Translations under genes and position numbers: made by a program
Notes under the pieces: generated by a model
Database searches by the model: none
Told to the model about the DNA's origin: nothing
Seen by the model: only the letters and a program-made list of their open reading frames with translations
Shown here: piece after piece, positions 44,582 through 51,828 of the stretch
Layout: every line of letters begins with the position of its first letter
Position numbering within the stretch: position 1 is the stretch's first letter
DNA from: Caldifarciminota bacterium SM23_42
GTDB lineage: Bacteria; Hydrothermota; Tepidihabitantia; SM23-42
Direction of reading: 5' to 3'
Length of the DNA: 58,699 bases
Assembly: GCA_001303785.1 (NCBI GenBank)
Contig: LJUJ01000012.1
Coordinates: 1-58,699 of the forward strand

Positions 44582-45740
44582 CATTTTAGGTTTTGCCTTC
44601 ATTATAGTATGTGGCTACGTTGGGGCAAAACTTCTACGTCGAATTCGATTTCCTGCAGTTACTGCATATCTAGTAATTGGTATTGTTATTGGTCCACGTT
44701 TGCTGTACCTCATACCTGCGAAAGTCATGGACGTTTCTGATTTCATTTCCAACTTTGTGTTGGGAATGATTGCTTTCGCTCTTGGTTCGAACTTCACCGT
44801 TAAACAGCTCAGAAGCGCGGGTAAGCCGGTATTATGGATTTCGATCTTGGAGGCAGGATTTGCGTGGATTTTAGTTACACTGGTAATGATACTGTACTTT
44901 GTCATAAAACACCTACCAATTCACCCGGCTCTCGTATTGGGAGCGGCGGCTGCAGCAACTGCGCCTGCGGCAACTGTCATGGTCATCCGGGAGTATCGCG
45001 CGACTGGGCCAGTAACTGAAATGTTAATGCGAGTTGTTGCAATTGACGACGCCTGGTGTCTATTGTTTTCTGCCCTGGCCATAGCGTCAGCAAATGCGCT
45101 CACGTTGGGTATATTCAACACACACGTGGTGATGGAGGCATTTTTCGAAATATTTGCCGCCTTGATCTTGGGTGGCATTCTGGGTGCTCTGCTATACTTC
45201 GTTTCAAGGTTTATCGTAACTAGAGAAGAAGTTTTAGTAGCGACTGTTGGTTTTATACTTCTGGCTGTTGGATTGTCTATGCGATTGAGACTATCACCGT
45301 TACTGACTAATATCGCTTTTGGTATTTTCGTTGCCAATATTGCAAAGAATAGTGAACTATTCTTCGCAGCATTAAGAGAGGTTGATAGCGTTCTTTTTCT
45401 CGCTTTCTTTGTTCTGGTTGGTGCAAATTTAGAGCTCGACATTGTGCCACGGATTGGTGTCATGGGATTGCTATACATCATTTTTAGGGTTGTAGGCAAA
45501 ATCCTAGGGGTCAAATTGGGTGCTTGGATATCTGGGGCCGGTTCTAATATTGGCAATTACCTAGGTTGGGGATTGGTGCCGCAGGCAGGCGTTGCCCTCG
45601 GTGTGGCCCTGAGTGCTAAAGCGTTATATCCCGAGTACGGCGATATTATATTCACCACCATCACCGCAACGACAGTAATATATGAACTAGTTGGACCGAT
45701 ATTTGCCAAGTACGGACTGCAGAAAGCAGGAGAGATTTGA
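44574..45740 (+). CDS. Cation:proton antiporter (CPA2/KefB-like), copy 2, CTG start
   Basis: About 388 residues and a close tandem paralogue of copy 1 (VVAIDDAW, GAAAAATAPAATVMVIREYR, GWGLVPQAGVALGVALSAK). The first ATG/GTG/TTG of the frame is TTG 44700, which would delete the first helix. The frame is open back to 44568, and the codons from CTG 44574 read LNSILGFAFIIVCGYVGAK, aligning with MNSLLSAGLILLLGFVGAR of copy 1 at the same position relative to the upstream stop. Translation therefore probably starts at CTG 44574 (or ATT 44583), overlapping the stop of copy 1. Confidence 0.8.
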   Translation: MNSILGFAFIIVCGYVGAKLLRRIRFPAVTAYLVIGIVIGPRLLYLIPAKVMDVSDFISNFVLGMIAFALGSNFTVKQLRSAGKPVLWISILEAGFAWILVTLVMILYFVIKHLPIHPALVLGAAAAATAPAATVMVIREYRATGPVTEMLMRVVAIDDAWCLLFSALAIASANALTLGIFNTHVVMEAFFEIFAALILGGILGALLYFVSRFIVTREEVLVATVGFILLAVGLSMRLRLSPLLTNIAFGIFVANIAKNSELFFAALREVDSVLFLAFFVLVGANLELDIVPRIGVMGLLYIIFRVVGKILGVKLGAWISGAGSNIGNYLGWGLVPQAGVALGVALSAKALYPEYGDIIFTTITATTVIYELVGPIFAKYGLQKAGEI

Positions 45741-45893
45741 CAATCTTGACGTTCGTAATTTTCAAATTAAACACCGCATCCTGATTGATACAACAACCGA
45801 GGTCAGCTCTACCTTCGTAATCTTTTGCTAAGAGGGGCTTTGAACATAACTCATAGCGAGCGCCAAGTGCTGTAATGCGCTAGCCGACAATTA

Positions 45894-45944
45894 AGAAAAG
45901 CGCATCAGAGTATCAGAAAATCAGCATACCAGGATATCAGAACA
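45894..45944. repeat. ATCAGAGTATCAG / CATACCAG repeat copy
   Basis: Reads AAAAGCGCATCAGAGTATC then AGAAAATCAGCATACCAGG and ATATCAGAA; the same words recur at 54046-54192. The rest of the 398-base gap between the antiporter and tRNA (45741-46138) holds no gene; it contains a purine-rich AGGCGGAGATAATGGCGAT-type stretch around 46032-46075 and the left arm of the tRNA-flanking inverted repeat. Confidence 0.5.
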
Positions 45945-46092
45945 AGATACTGTAGATTCAGGGGAATCTGGTGGTTTTGAATTTTGAAATTATGATTTGT
46001 TTCGGATTTAGGTAGAAAACAAAGGCAGAAGAAGGCGGAGATAATGGCGATAGAGGGCTACGAAGGCAAACATCTAAGACACGAAGTTGCTG

Positions 46093-46123
46093 TTTTGATA
46101 TTGGAATTTCGTGCTTAGAATTT
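46093..46123. repeat. Left arm of inverted repeat flanking tRNA-Pro
   Basis: TTTTGATATTG followed by TTTCGTGCTTAGAATTT, inverse of the copy at 46278-46312 on the other side of the tRNA apart from a short indel between the two blocks. Confidence 0.65.
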
Positions 46124-46138
46124 AGAGTTTTAAGGAAA

Positions 46139-46212
46139 TCGGGGCGATCGGATTTGAACCGACGACCTCCAGCACCCCAAGCTGGCGCGCTAAGCCACTG
46201 CGCCACGCCCCG
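46139..46212 (-). tRNA. tRNA-Pro(GGG)
   Basis: 74 bases. Acceptor stem CGGGGCG / CGCCCCG starts with C1 as in proline tRNAs; D arm GCGC-AGTGGCTTA-GCGC; anticodon stem CCAGC/GCTGG with loop TTGGGGT, anticodon GGG; variable loop AGGTC; T arm GTCGG-TTCAAAT-CCGAT; discriminator A. CCA is not encoded. Its promoter's -10 box ends 7 bases before the first tRNA base, so there is almost no 5' leader. Confidence 0.95.
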
Positions 46213-46219
46213 ATTGACC

Positions 46220-46247
46220 ATTATAGTGAGTGAAAGACATGTGTCAA
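46220..46247 (-). promoter_or_regulatory. Promoter of tRNA-Pro
   Basis: Minus strand: TTGACA (46247-46242), 16-base spacer, TATAAT (46225-46220), both perfect, 7 bases (GGTCAAT) before the tRNA. Confidence 0.85.
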
Positions 46248-46277
46248 GCACCAAGCGATAAAGAGATTGAAAATTCG

Positions 46278-46400
46278 AAATTCTAAGCACGAAACTCTAA
46301 ACAATATCAAAATTCGAATATCAAATGACCAAAAACCTGTTTTGAAATTGGGACATTCGTGCTTTGAATTTGTTTAGAATTTAGATATTAGGAATTAGAA
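46278..46400. repeat. Right arm and further copies of the GTGCTTAGAATTT repeat
   Basis: 46278-46312 (AAATTCTAAGCACGAAA ... CAATATCAAAA) is the inverse of the left arm at 46093-46123. A third, diverged, copy in the left-arm orientation follows (ACATTCGTGCTTTGAATTT, about 46351-46369). The words run to the end of nikR. Confidence 0.6.
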
Positions 46401-46402
46401 TT

Positions 46403-46822
46403 TTAAGTAAGTCGTCTGCCGGTCGTAGTCGTTGTCAGTTTGCCGTGTTTGACCCCCTTCGTACTCATCAATCGGTCGGCGATCCTCTTTATCTGTTTAC
46501 CCTTGCCCTTAACCACGAGCACTTCAAGGCAGTTGTGTTTATCTAAATGGATGTGCATCGTGGAGATTATCTGTTTGTGATATTTGTGTTGCAGCGCGGT
46601 CAGGACTTCGGTAAGTTCGTGAACGTCATGACTGTAGACGAGGGTGATCGTGCCGACAGTTTCTTTATTGGTCAATTGCCATTCCTGTTTTACCAGGCGT
46701 TCGCGTATGAGATCACGTATTGCTTCGGAACGGTTTCGATAACCCGTGGCTTTGATTAGTTGATCAAACGTCTTGAGCAGATCTTTGCTCATCGAGACGC
46801 CGAATCTTACTGCACCAACCAT
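46403..46822 (-). CDS. nikR: NikR-type nickel-responsive regulator
   Basis: 139 residues. N-terminal ribbon-helix-helix ([35 protein letters not shown]) for DNA binding, C-terminal ACT-like domain with the nickel ligands in [20 protein letters not shown] (His, His, Cys) and the upstream [10 protein letters not shown] His. Represses nickel uptake genes in other bacteria; no nickel transporter or nickel enzyme is in this window. GGAG precedes ATG 46822. The C-terminal [10 protein letters not shown] runs up to the flanking repeat. Confidence 0.9.
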   Translation of the reverse strand: MVGAVRFGVSMSKDLLKTFDQLIKATGYRNRSEAIRDLIRERLVKQEWQLTNKETVGTITLVYSHDVHELTEVLTALQHKYHKQIISTMHIHLDKHNCLEVLVVKGKGKQIKRIADRLMSTKGVKHGKLTTTTTGRRLT

Positions 46823-46836
46823 TTGACTCCTTTGGT

Positions 46837-46857
46837 ATGTTGTCTTTTTGTCAACAT
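46837..46857. promoter_or_regulatory. Inverted repeat upstream of nikR
   Basis: ATGTTG-N9-CAACAT, 14 bases before the nikR start codon, at the position of a possible autoregulatory operator. It does not match the E. coli NikR site. Confidence 0.35.
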
Positions 46858-46870
46858 TGTGATATGCATT

Positions 46871-48121
46871 TTACAGCTTTGAACGTATTTCAATAGGAAT
46901 TGAACGGTAGATTATGGTCGTGAATACAAGAATCACTAAGAGAACGATGCTGACGAAACGAATAATCATGAAAGGACTCAGTATCGTTGATATCACACCA
47001 ACCATCACCGCCCATACTACGAATGTTACATTTGCGATAAATTCCTTTGTCGCGAAGATTCGCCCCCGGATGCCTTTCAGCACATCCTCTTGTAGAATCG
47101 TGTCTTGAGAAATACCTATGAACGAATATACAATACCTACGATAAACGCCAGTACATAAAGGAAGACGGGAGAGATGAAAAAGGGGCCGATAAAGAAGAA
47201 AACCACTAAAGTCGAAATGCTGAAAATTATTATCAGCCCCCGACTGAAATATCGGCCAAAGTGTCCGATCAGCAGAGCGCCAGCGAGCATTCCGACACCG
47301 ATGATGCCGCCCAGAAGCCCAACCCCTGGTGTGCCCATTCCGAATTCTTGTTGTACCAAGTATATGAGAACCGTGTAACCGACGGCAGACACAAATGGCA
47401 GCACAAACACCGATATCATGACAAGAATAACCATGCGGTCTCTTAACAGTAATAAACTAAGCTCTTTCAAATCGGAACGGAACGTATTGAATGATTTCTT
47501 CAATTCCGTAGAAAACGAGAAATCAACTTTTCTAACCGGTTCAAAGAGCTTTTTCGCTCCCATGCCAAGAACTAATGTCCCGGCAATAAGATGTGTGGAA
47601 GCATCGATAAAAAAACCGACCTGCCATCCGACCCAGGCTATTAAAAAACCGCCGCCGACCATGCCGATGAATGTCGCGATTCGATTAAGGGCTAGTATCA
47701 TGGAATTGGCGGATACCAGCTGATCATATTCAACCAGATCAGGTACGACGCTGTTCTTTGACGTATTGTTGAAGAGATCCAGAGAGAAGAACAATACGAC
47801 CAATACCCAGACGGGAATGATGCTGCGCGTAAGCATGATGAAGAAGGGGGTCAGGAAGATGATGCCGGACTGGATTAAGTGACATCGGAACATAATCTGT
47901 TGTTTATTGAAGTGGTCCACGATAACCCCGGCAAATGGTGAAAGGATCACTATCGGCAGGGAGATTGTGACCGAGAATTGACTGAACGCGGAAATTCGCC
48001 CCGGAAACATTATACCGATTAGGGTAATGATGACCATATGAGTGAGGCGGTCACCAAGTTGCGATATCGTAGTGGAGAGGCCCAGAAAGAGGATACCTCT
48101 CTTTTTGAGTAGACTAAACAT
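46871..48121 (-). CDS. MFS transporter (EntS/MFS_3-like exporter)
   Basis: 416 residues, 12 membrane helices. The N-terminal half carries LGDRLTHMVIITLIG and SPFAGVIVDHFNKQQIMF (the MFS motif A loop between helices 2 and 3), and DLFNNTSKNSVVPDLV is typical of the MFS_3 group that exports siderophores, macrolides or other small molecules. Its start overlaps the cupin stop by one base. Substrate unknown. Confidence 0.85.
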   Translation of the reverse strand: MFSLLKKRGILFLGLSTTISQLGDRLTHMVIITLIGIMFPGRISAFSQFSVTISLPIVILSPFAGVIVDHFNKQQIMFRCHLIQSGIIFLTPFFIMLTRSIIPVWVLVVLFFSLDLFNNTSKNSVVPDLVEYDQLVSANSMILALNRIATFIGMVGGGFLIAWVGWQVGFFIDASTHLIAGTLVLGMGAKKLFEPVRKVDFSFSTELKKSFNTFRSDLKELSLLLLRDRMVILVMISVFVLPFVSAVGYTVLIYLVQQEFGMGTPGVGLLGGIIGVGMLAGALLIGHFGRYFSRGLIIIFSISTLVVFFFIGPFFISPVFLYVLAFIVGIVYSFIGISQDTILQEDVLKGIRGRIFATKEFIANVTFVVWAVMVGVISTILSPFMIIRFVSIVLLVILVFTTIIYRSIPIEIRSKL

Positions 48122-48459
48122 TAAAGAGGGATGACACAGATGAATTTGAGGGTTTGTTGTGTTTGATTTACGAAACTGTGCTTTTCGCCGGCTGGGATAA
48201 AAAGAACATCCCCGGATCTAATCGGGATTTTCTCCTTGCTATCATCCAGTAAGCCTTTACCCTCAATTATGTAGATCTCATGTTCTGTATCCTCATGTTC
48301 GTGTAAGGGTATGGTGCCACCGGGCCGGAGTGTGAAAAGCCGCATGGCATATCTCTTTGCGCCCTGCTCGTTGCTGATGAGCCATTGTACGGTGCATCCT
48401 TTTGTCCCGGCAAGGCTTGGCGCATCTTCTTTCACTTCGGTGTAGTGTCTTTTTAACAT
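48121..48459 (-). CDS. Small cupin-domain protein
   Basis: 112 residues from ATG 48459. The frame is open to 48651, but the upstream part overlaps the divergent transcription unit and is not family-like, and a -10 box lies 7 bases before ATG 48459. Cupin motif 1 is GGTIPLHEHEDTEHEIYIIEG (metal ligands His, His, Glu, with spacing slightly extended) and motif 2 is GDVLFIPAGEKHSFVN (His). A metal-binding single-domain cupin, function unknown. Coupled to the MFS gene, suggesting a detoxification or efflux unit. Confidence 0.85.
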   Translation of the reverse strand: MLKRHYTEVKEDAPSLAGTKGCTVQWLISNEQGAKRYAMRLFTLRPGGTIPLHEHEDTEHEIYIIEGKGLLDDSKEKIPIRSGDVLFIPAGEKHSFVNQTQQTLKFICVIPL

Positions 48460-48466
48460 ACACGTA

Positions 48467-48494
48467 AAGGTATCTAAAATAATGTCAAAGTCAA
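48467..48494 (-). promoter_or_regulatory. Promoter of cupin-MFS
   Basis: Minus strand: TTGACT (48494-48489), 16-base spacer, TACCTT (48472-48467), 7 bases before ATG 48459. The -10 box is weak, but position and spacing match the other leaderless units. Confidence 0.5.
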
Positions 48495-48529
48495 GAACAG
48501 GGCAAACAATGGCTACAGAGTTTCTGCCC

Positions 48530-48557
48530 TTGACGTCATAAAGGTTACATATAATAT
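48530..48557 (+). promoter_or_regulatory. Promoter of the small ORF / membrane protein / lipoprotein unit
   Basis: TTGACG (48530-48535), 16-base spacer, TAATAT (48552-48557) within a TATAATATATAAT tract, so the exact -10 is ambiguous. Transcript start expected near 48564. Confidence 0.5.
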
Positions 48558-48577
48558 ATAATAGCGCAGGAGTAGAG

Positions 48578-48676
48578 ATGAATTCCAATCGTAATGATAT
48601 CACGGCTGTAAAACAATGCCAAAATGCTTCAGATCCTGCAGTACATTTCAAAAGTACAAACTATATAAGGAGGTAG
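48578..48676 (+). CDS. Small upstream ORF (32 aa) overlapping the next ribosome site
   Basis: ATG 48578 is preceded by CAGGAG five bases upstream. It encodes 32 residues (starts MNSNRNDITAV, ends STNYIRR). The last codons AGG AGG TAG are themselves the ribosome-binding site of the next gene, whose ATG is 2 bases after the stop. This arrangement would couple translation, as in leader peptides, or it may encode a real small protein. No similarity recognised. Confidence 0.45.
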   Translation: MNSNRNDITAVKQCQNASDPAVHFKSTNYIRR

Positions 48677-48677
48677 A

Positions 48678-49085
48678 ATGACAGCGTTATTAGTAATCTG
48701 TATCTCTGCATCGTCAGTGAATGATACCATAGCTCCAGTCAAGCCTGCACGGGTCAGTTATTCAAAGCAGGTATGGGTAAACGGCTTGATTTTTGTCGGT
48801 TGTGCAATTGGAACCGGGGTTTTCTACCGCATGGGTGATAGCGCCTATGAAGAATACAAGGAGAGCGAGACCATCAGGTCAGCTCTGGAAAATTATGATA
48901 AGGCGCAATTATATGATAACATTAGAAATGTTTTCGCAGTGGGAGCAGTGGTGTTTCTGTCCCGGGCATTGTACTATCAGATTAAGAACGTCAAGGCGTC
49001 TAAATCCTACAGCTATACGCCAGTGATCGAGATCGAGTGTACACGCCACGCCAAATTAGTCTTTGGTATGCAAAAGGATCTTTAA
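48678..49085 (+). CDS. Small membrane protein, function unknown
   Basis: 135 residues. Signal-like N-terminus (MTALLVICISASSVNDT), then two hydrophobic helices (VNGLIFVGCAIGTGVFYRM; NVFAVGAVVFLSRALYYQI) separated by a charged helix with YEEYKESETIRSALENYDKA. The layout resembles small envelope proteins with a DUF5683-like hairpin, but no family is certain. AAGGAGG lies just upstream. Followed by a lipoprotein gene 9 bases later, so probably an envelope pair. Confidence 0.7.
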   Translation: MTALLVICISASSVNDTIAPVKPARVSYSKQVWVNGLIFVGCAIGTGVFYRMGDSAYEEYKESETIRSALENYDKAQLYDNIRNVFAVGAVVFLSRALYYQIKNVKASKSYSYTPVIEIECTRHAKLVFGMQKDL

Positions 49086-49094
49086 GGAGGAGTG

Positions 49095-49571
49095 ATGAAG
49101 TTGCATATAAAGATGATGCTAGCGTTGATCCTATTATTGTTGTCCTGCCGGGAGAGAGTAAGCCAATTGGACATTATGTCTGACGATTTCGTCTCACCGC
49201 CACCCACCGACGCAGAGGTTACCGGACTATATTATCAGGCTGGGAATCTAGTAGGTATTCAATTCACTATGCTTTTTGCTGAGGCATCCCAAGGAAATGT
49301 TGATGTAACCAATGTGTTCTTCCAGGATATAAGTGAACGATTACGAACGGTTACTACAATCCATACAGGAGATCAGCATTACGTGATTGAGATATTCGGA
49401 CCCTACGAATTGGGAGACTACAGCTTAAGACTATTTTTTGGGGAAATAGCGATTGGGGCACGCATTTTTTCTATTGTTCAAGAAAAAGGACAGATGGTCA
49501 TACACAGTGTTCCTGAAGTAAGGAGGGTTCTCGACAAAGCACAAGAGTGGAGAGTTGTGATCTCTCCTTGA
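49095..49571 (+). CDS. Predicted lipoprotein
   Basis: 158 residues from ATG 49095 (AGGAGG at 49085-49090; a GTG one codon earlier is less likely). Signal peptide with lipobox LLLLSC, Cys at about position 18. The mature part is a single beta-rich domain (TGLYYQAGNLVGIQFTML, YVIEIFGPYELGDYSLRLFF). No family recognised. Its TGA abuts the tolB stop codon on the other strand with no base between. Confidence 0.72.
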   Translation: MKLHIKMMLALILLLLSCRERVSQLDIMSDDFVSPPPTDAEVTGLYYQAGNLVGIQFTMLFAEASQGNVDVTNVFFQDISERLRTVTTIHTGDQHYVIEIFGPYELGDYSLRLFFGEIAIGARIFSIVQEKGQMVIHSVPEVRRVLDKAQEWRVVISP

Positions 49572-50819
49572 TTATTGATTCGGTTTCCCGCCTGGTGGCG
49601 ACCAGTCCGGTGCATTCGCGATGATGCCGCGCGTCAGCTTGCGTAAACGGGAACCGTCCCAGTTCATCGTATACAGCTCATAGGACCCGGTACGATTAGA
49701 TGAGAATACGATGTGTAAACCATCTGGAGACCAGGCTGGCTCTTCGTTATTACCCAAATAGGTGAGCCGGACTGGACTGAAATCGGTTGGATCGGTCACG
49801 TAGACCTGTTGTGAATTATCCTTTTCCCTCGACACGTATGTAATGATATCACCCCGTGGTGACCATGATGGCGACGTGTTGTAATTGCCGTGAAATGTGA
49901 GGCGCCGCACGTTTCCGCCGTGGGTATCCATGACATAAACTTGAGGATTGCCTGATCGGTCGGAAACAAAAGCAATCTCGCGGCTATTTGGCGAAAAGGA
50001 AGGTGAAGTATCGATCGCGGAGTTGTTTGTCAGGCGATGCATTTTCTTTGTCTGCAAATCAAGCAAGTAAAGCTCGGCGTTACCATCTTTTGAGAGACTC
50101 ATGCAAATCTTTGAGCCATCGGGTGCCCAGCATGGAGCAAAATTCAGCCCCTGAAACGAAGAAACGGCTTCGATTTGTTTCTCTGAAAAATCATAAAGGT
50201 ATATGCTCAACCGGTCATCTGAGTATGTTGAGAAGAGTATTCGCCCGCCGTCAGGGGCGTAGGCCGGGAACAGATTGAAATTGCGGTTGTTAGTTATTCG
50301 AGTGAAGTTATATCCATCATAGTCAACCATGCCGATTTCCTTCCCGTTTTCTGTCTTATAGGAGAAGACTATTTTAGTGGAAGCGATACCCTGCTCGCCT
50401 GTTAAGATATTTACGATATCATCCGAAATGGTATGCGCTGTTTTTCTGAGGTCCTTTTCTATCTCGTAGATGCGTTCGGAAATTTTCTCACGCGTTTCGA
50501 AATCTTCTAGCTGTACTGTTAGATTATTGCCCTCGGCGTTCGCGTTGAGCACCACGCCCTGAGTATTGTCGGGCCCGACGTTCACTGTATCCGCTATGAT
50601 TTCGAAATACAAGGAGTATTCCAGGTCATTCTTGAGAACATGTTCAATAACCATGTTGTTGCGTTCCATCTCATTAAGTGTCGAGGCCGAACCTTGCGCA
50701 GTGAATGTTTGCACGATTAGGTTGATTTTGCCGCCGCCGTAATCGGTGAGACGTAGATATACATCCTGGCCGGGTGCTATGTTTATGATGAAGAGCAATG
50801 AAATGATCAAAGGTTTCAC
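49572..50819 (-). CDS. tolB: Tol-Pal system protein TolB
   Basis: 415 residues with a signal peptide (MKPLIISLLFIINIAPG). N-terminal alpha/beta domain to ~150 (IEHVLKNDLEYSLYFEI), then a six-bladed WD40-like propeller with DPP-type repeats: YDGYNFTRITNN, FAPCWAPDGSKICMSL, TSPSFSPNSREIAFVSDRSG, TSPSWSPRGDIITYVS, EPAWSPDGLHIVFSSNRTG. Periplasmic; binds Pal. Overlaps the TolA/TonB gene by 4 bases and ends the pal-to-tolB operon. Confidence 0.93.
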   Translation of the reverse strand: MKPLIISLLFIINIAPGQDVYLRLTDYGGGKINLIVQTFTAQGSASTLNEMERNNMVIEHVLKNDLEYSLYFEIIADTVNVGPDNTQGVVLNANAEGNNLTVQLEDFETREKISERIYEIEKDLRKTAHTISDDIVNILTGEQGIASTKIVFSYKTENGKEIGMVDYDGYNFTRITNNRNFNLFPAYAPDGGRILFSTYSDDRLSIYLYDFSEKQIEAVSSFQGLNFAPCWAPDGSKICMSLSKDGNAELYLLDLQTKKMHRLTNNSAIDTSPSFSPNSREIAFVSDRSGNPQVYVMDTHGGNVRRLTFHGNYNTSPSWSPRGDIITYVSREKDNSQQVYVTDPTDFSPVRLTYLGNNEEPAWSPDGLHIVFSSNRTGSYELYTMNWDGSRLRKLTRGIIANAPDWSPPGGKPNQ

Positions 50820-51436
50820 TGGGCGGTGAGGAATTCTAAGTGAACCTTTAGATAATCATCAGCGAACTCATCGGGGAGCGGCGGTAGGCGCTTCGTGATT
50901 ACGACCGCCCGCATCGCAGTCTCGTTATACAATGCGTTGCCCGAGTCTTCTTCGAGCCGCACGCTGTAAATATGGCCGTTCTTATCGACTTCGAAATATA
51001 CGATGCTTCGCAAGACAATGTCCTTTCCTCTAAACGGGTTGTGCCAATTATTGCCTATCTTGCTCAGCAATATGTTCAAGTAGTATGAATAAGTGAATCC
51101 CCTTCCGCTTCCTGTGTAAATCTTAGGTTTGATGTCGGGTAAGCCTTTCTTGACGACTTCCTCAGTCTTCTTCTCGACCTTTTTCTCTGGCGGTTGGGCC
51201 TTTTTCTCTTCTTTCTCGGGTGGTGCTTTCTCCTCGGGTTTTTTCTCTTCCGTTACTTCCTCGGGTTCCTCTGTTACCTCTTCGGGCTGAATGATCTGCG
51301 GCTGGGGCAGGGGCGCGAGGCTGACCTTGTAGACCTCTAACTTAGGTATTGGCTTGAGATGAGCACGCCCCGAGATGAATATCGCTGCGAAGACCAGGGT
51401 GTGAAGCAGAATTGAGAAAATGTGGAAACGGTTCAT
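50816..51436 (-). CDS. TolA/TonB-like energy-transducing protein
   Basis: 206 residues. One N-terminal membrane helix (SILLHTLVFAAIFISG), a Pro/Glu/Lys-rich periplasm-spanning linker (residues ~45-100: EEVTEEPEEVTEEKKPEEKA style), and a C-terminal TonB/TolA domain (YYLNILLSKIGNNWHNPFRG, VLRSIVYFEVDKNGHIYSVR, YNETAMRAVVITKRLPPLPD). Position between tolR and tolB suggests the TolA role, while the C-terminal sequence has TonB-family features. It might also serve the TonB receptor of this window. Confidence 0.88.
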   Translation of the reverse strand: MNRFHIFSILLHTLVFAAIFISGRAHLKPIPKLEVYKVSLAPLPQPQIIQPEEVTEEPEEVTEEKKPEEKAPPEKEEKKAQPPEKKVEKKTEEVVKKGLPDIKPKIYTGSGRGFTYSYYLNILLSKIGNNWHNPFRGKDIVLRSIVYFEVDKNGHIYSVRLEEDSGNALYNETAMRAVVITKRLPPLPDEFADDYLKVHLEFLTAQ

Positions 51437-51828
51437 TCAGGAGGAATTTCGGCAACCAGTCCAAGCTCTTTGACTCCAGCCTTGCGCATGCGGCCGACGA
51501 CTTCCACGACAAAGCCGTAGTCGACCTCTTTGTCGGCGCGCAAATAGATTATTATTCCGGGCGGCTTGGTTCTGATGATTTGTGCGATTCTTGCTTCAAA
51601 TTCATCCGTTTCCATCTTGTTGCCTTCGATGAAGATCTCACGTTCATTGTTTACGGAAACGGTAACACCTTCTTCATCGTGGGGCAACGAAGCGTCGGTG
51701 CGCGGCAGATTGACATCGATGCCGGGCGTCATCATTGGTGCAGTGATGATGAATATGACGAGCAGCGTGATACTCACATCTGCTAGTGAGGTGATGTTGA
51801 TTTCGCCGATCAGCCCCTTGGTGTTCAT
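51433..51828 (-). CDS. tolR: TolR/ExbD-family protein
   Basis: 131 residues. N-terminal cytoplasmic tail, one membrane helix with the critical Asp17 (SLADVSITLLVIFIITAPMM) and a periplasmic ExbD/TolR domain (VSVNNEREIFIEGNK, PGIIIYLRADKEVDYGFVVE). Forms the proton channel with TolQ. Overlaps both neighbours by 4 bases. Confidence 0.92.
   Translation of the reverse strand: MNTKGLIGEINITSLADVSITLLVIFIITAPMMTPGIDVNLPRTDASLPHDEEGVTVSVNNEREIFIEGNKMETDEFEARIAQIIRTKPPGIIIYLRADKEVDYGFVVEVVGRMRKAGVKELGLVAEIPPE

Noticed and set aside
45958-46290. 110-codon minus-strand ORF over the tRNA
   Set aside because: Runs through the tRNA-Pro gene and repeats; coding there is not credible.
48460-48651. Long form of the cupin protein (64 extra residues)
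   Set aside because: The extension overlaps the divergent promoter and small ORF, is not cupin-like, and its own promoter box lies inside it.
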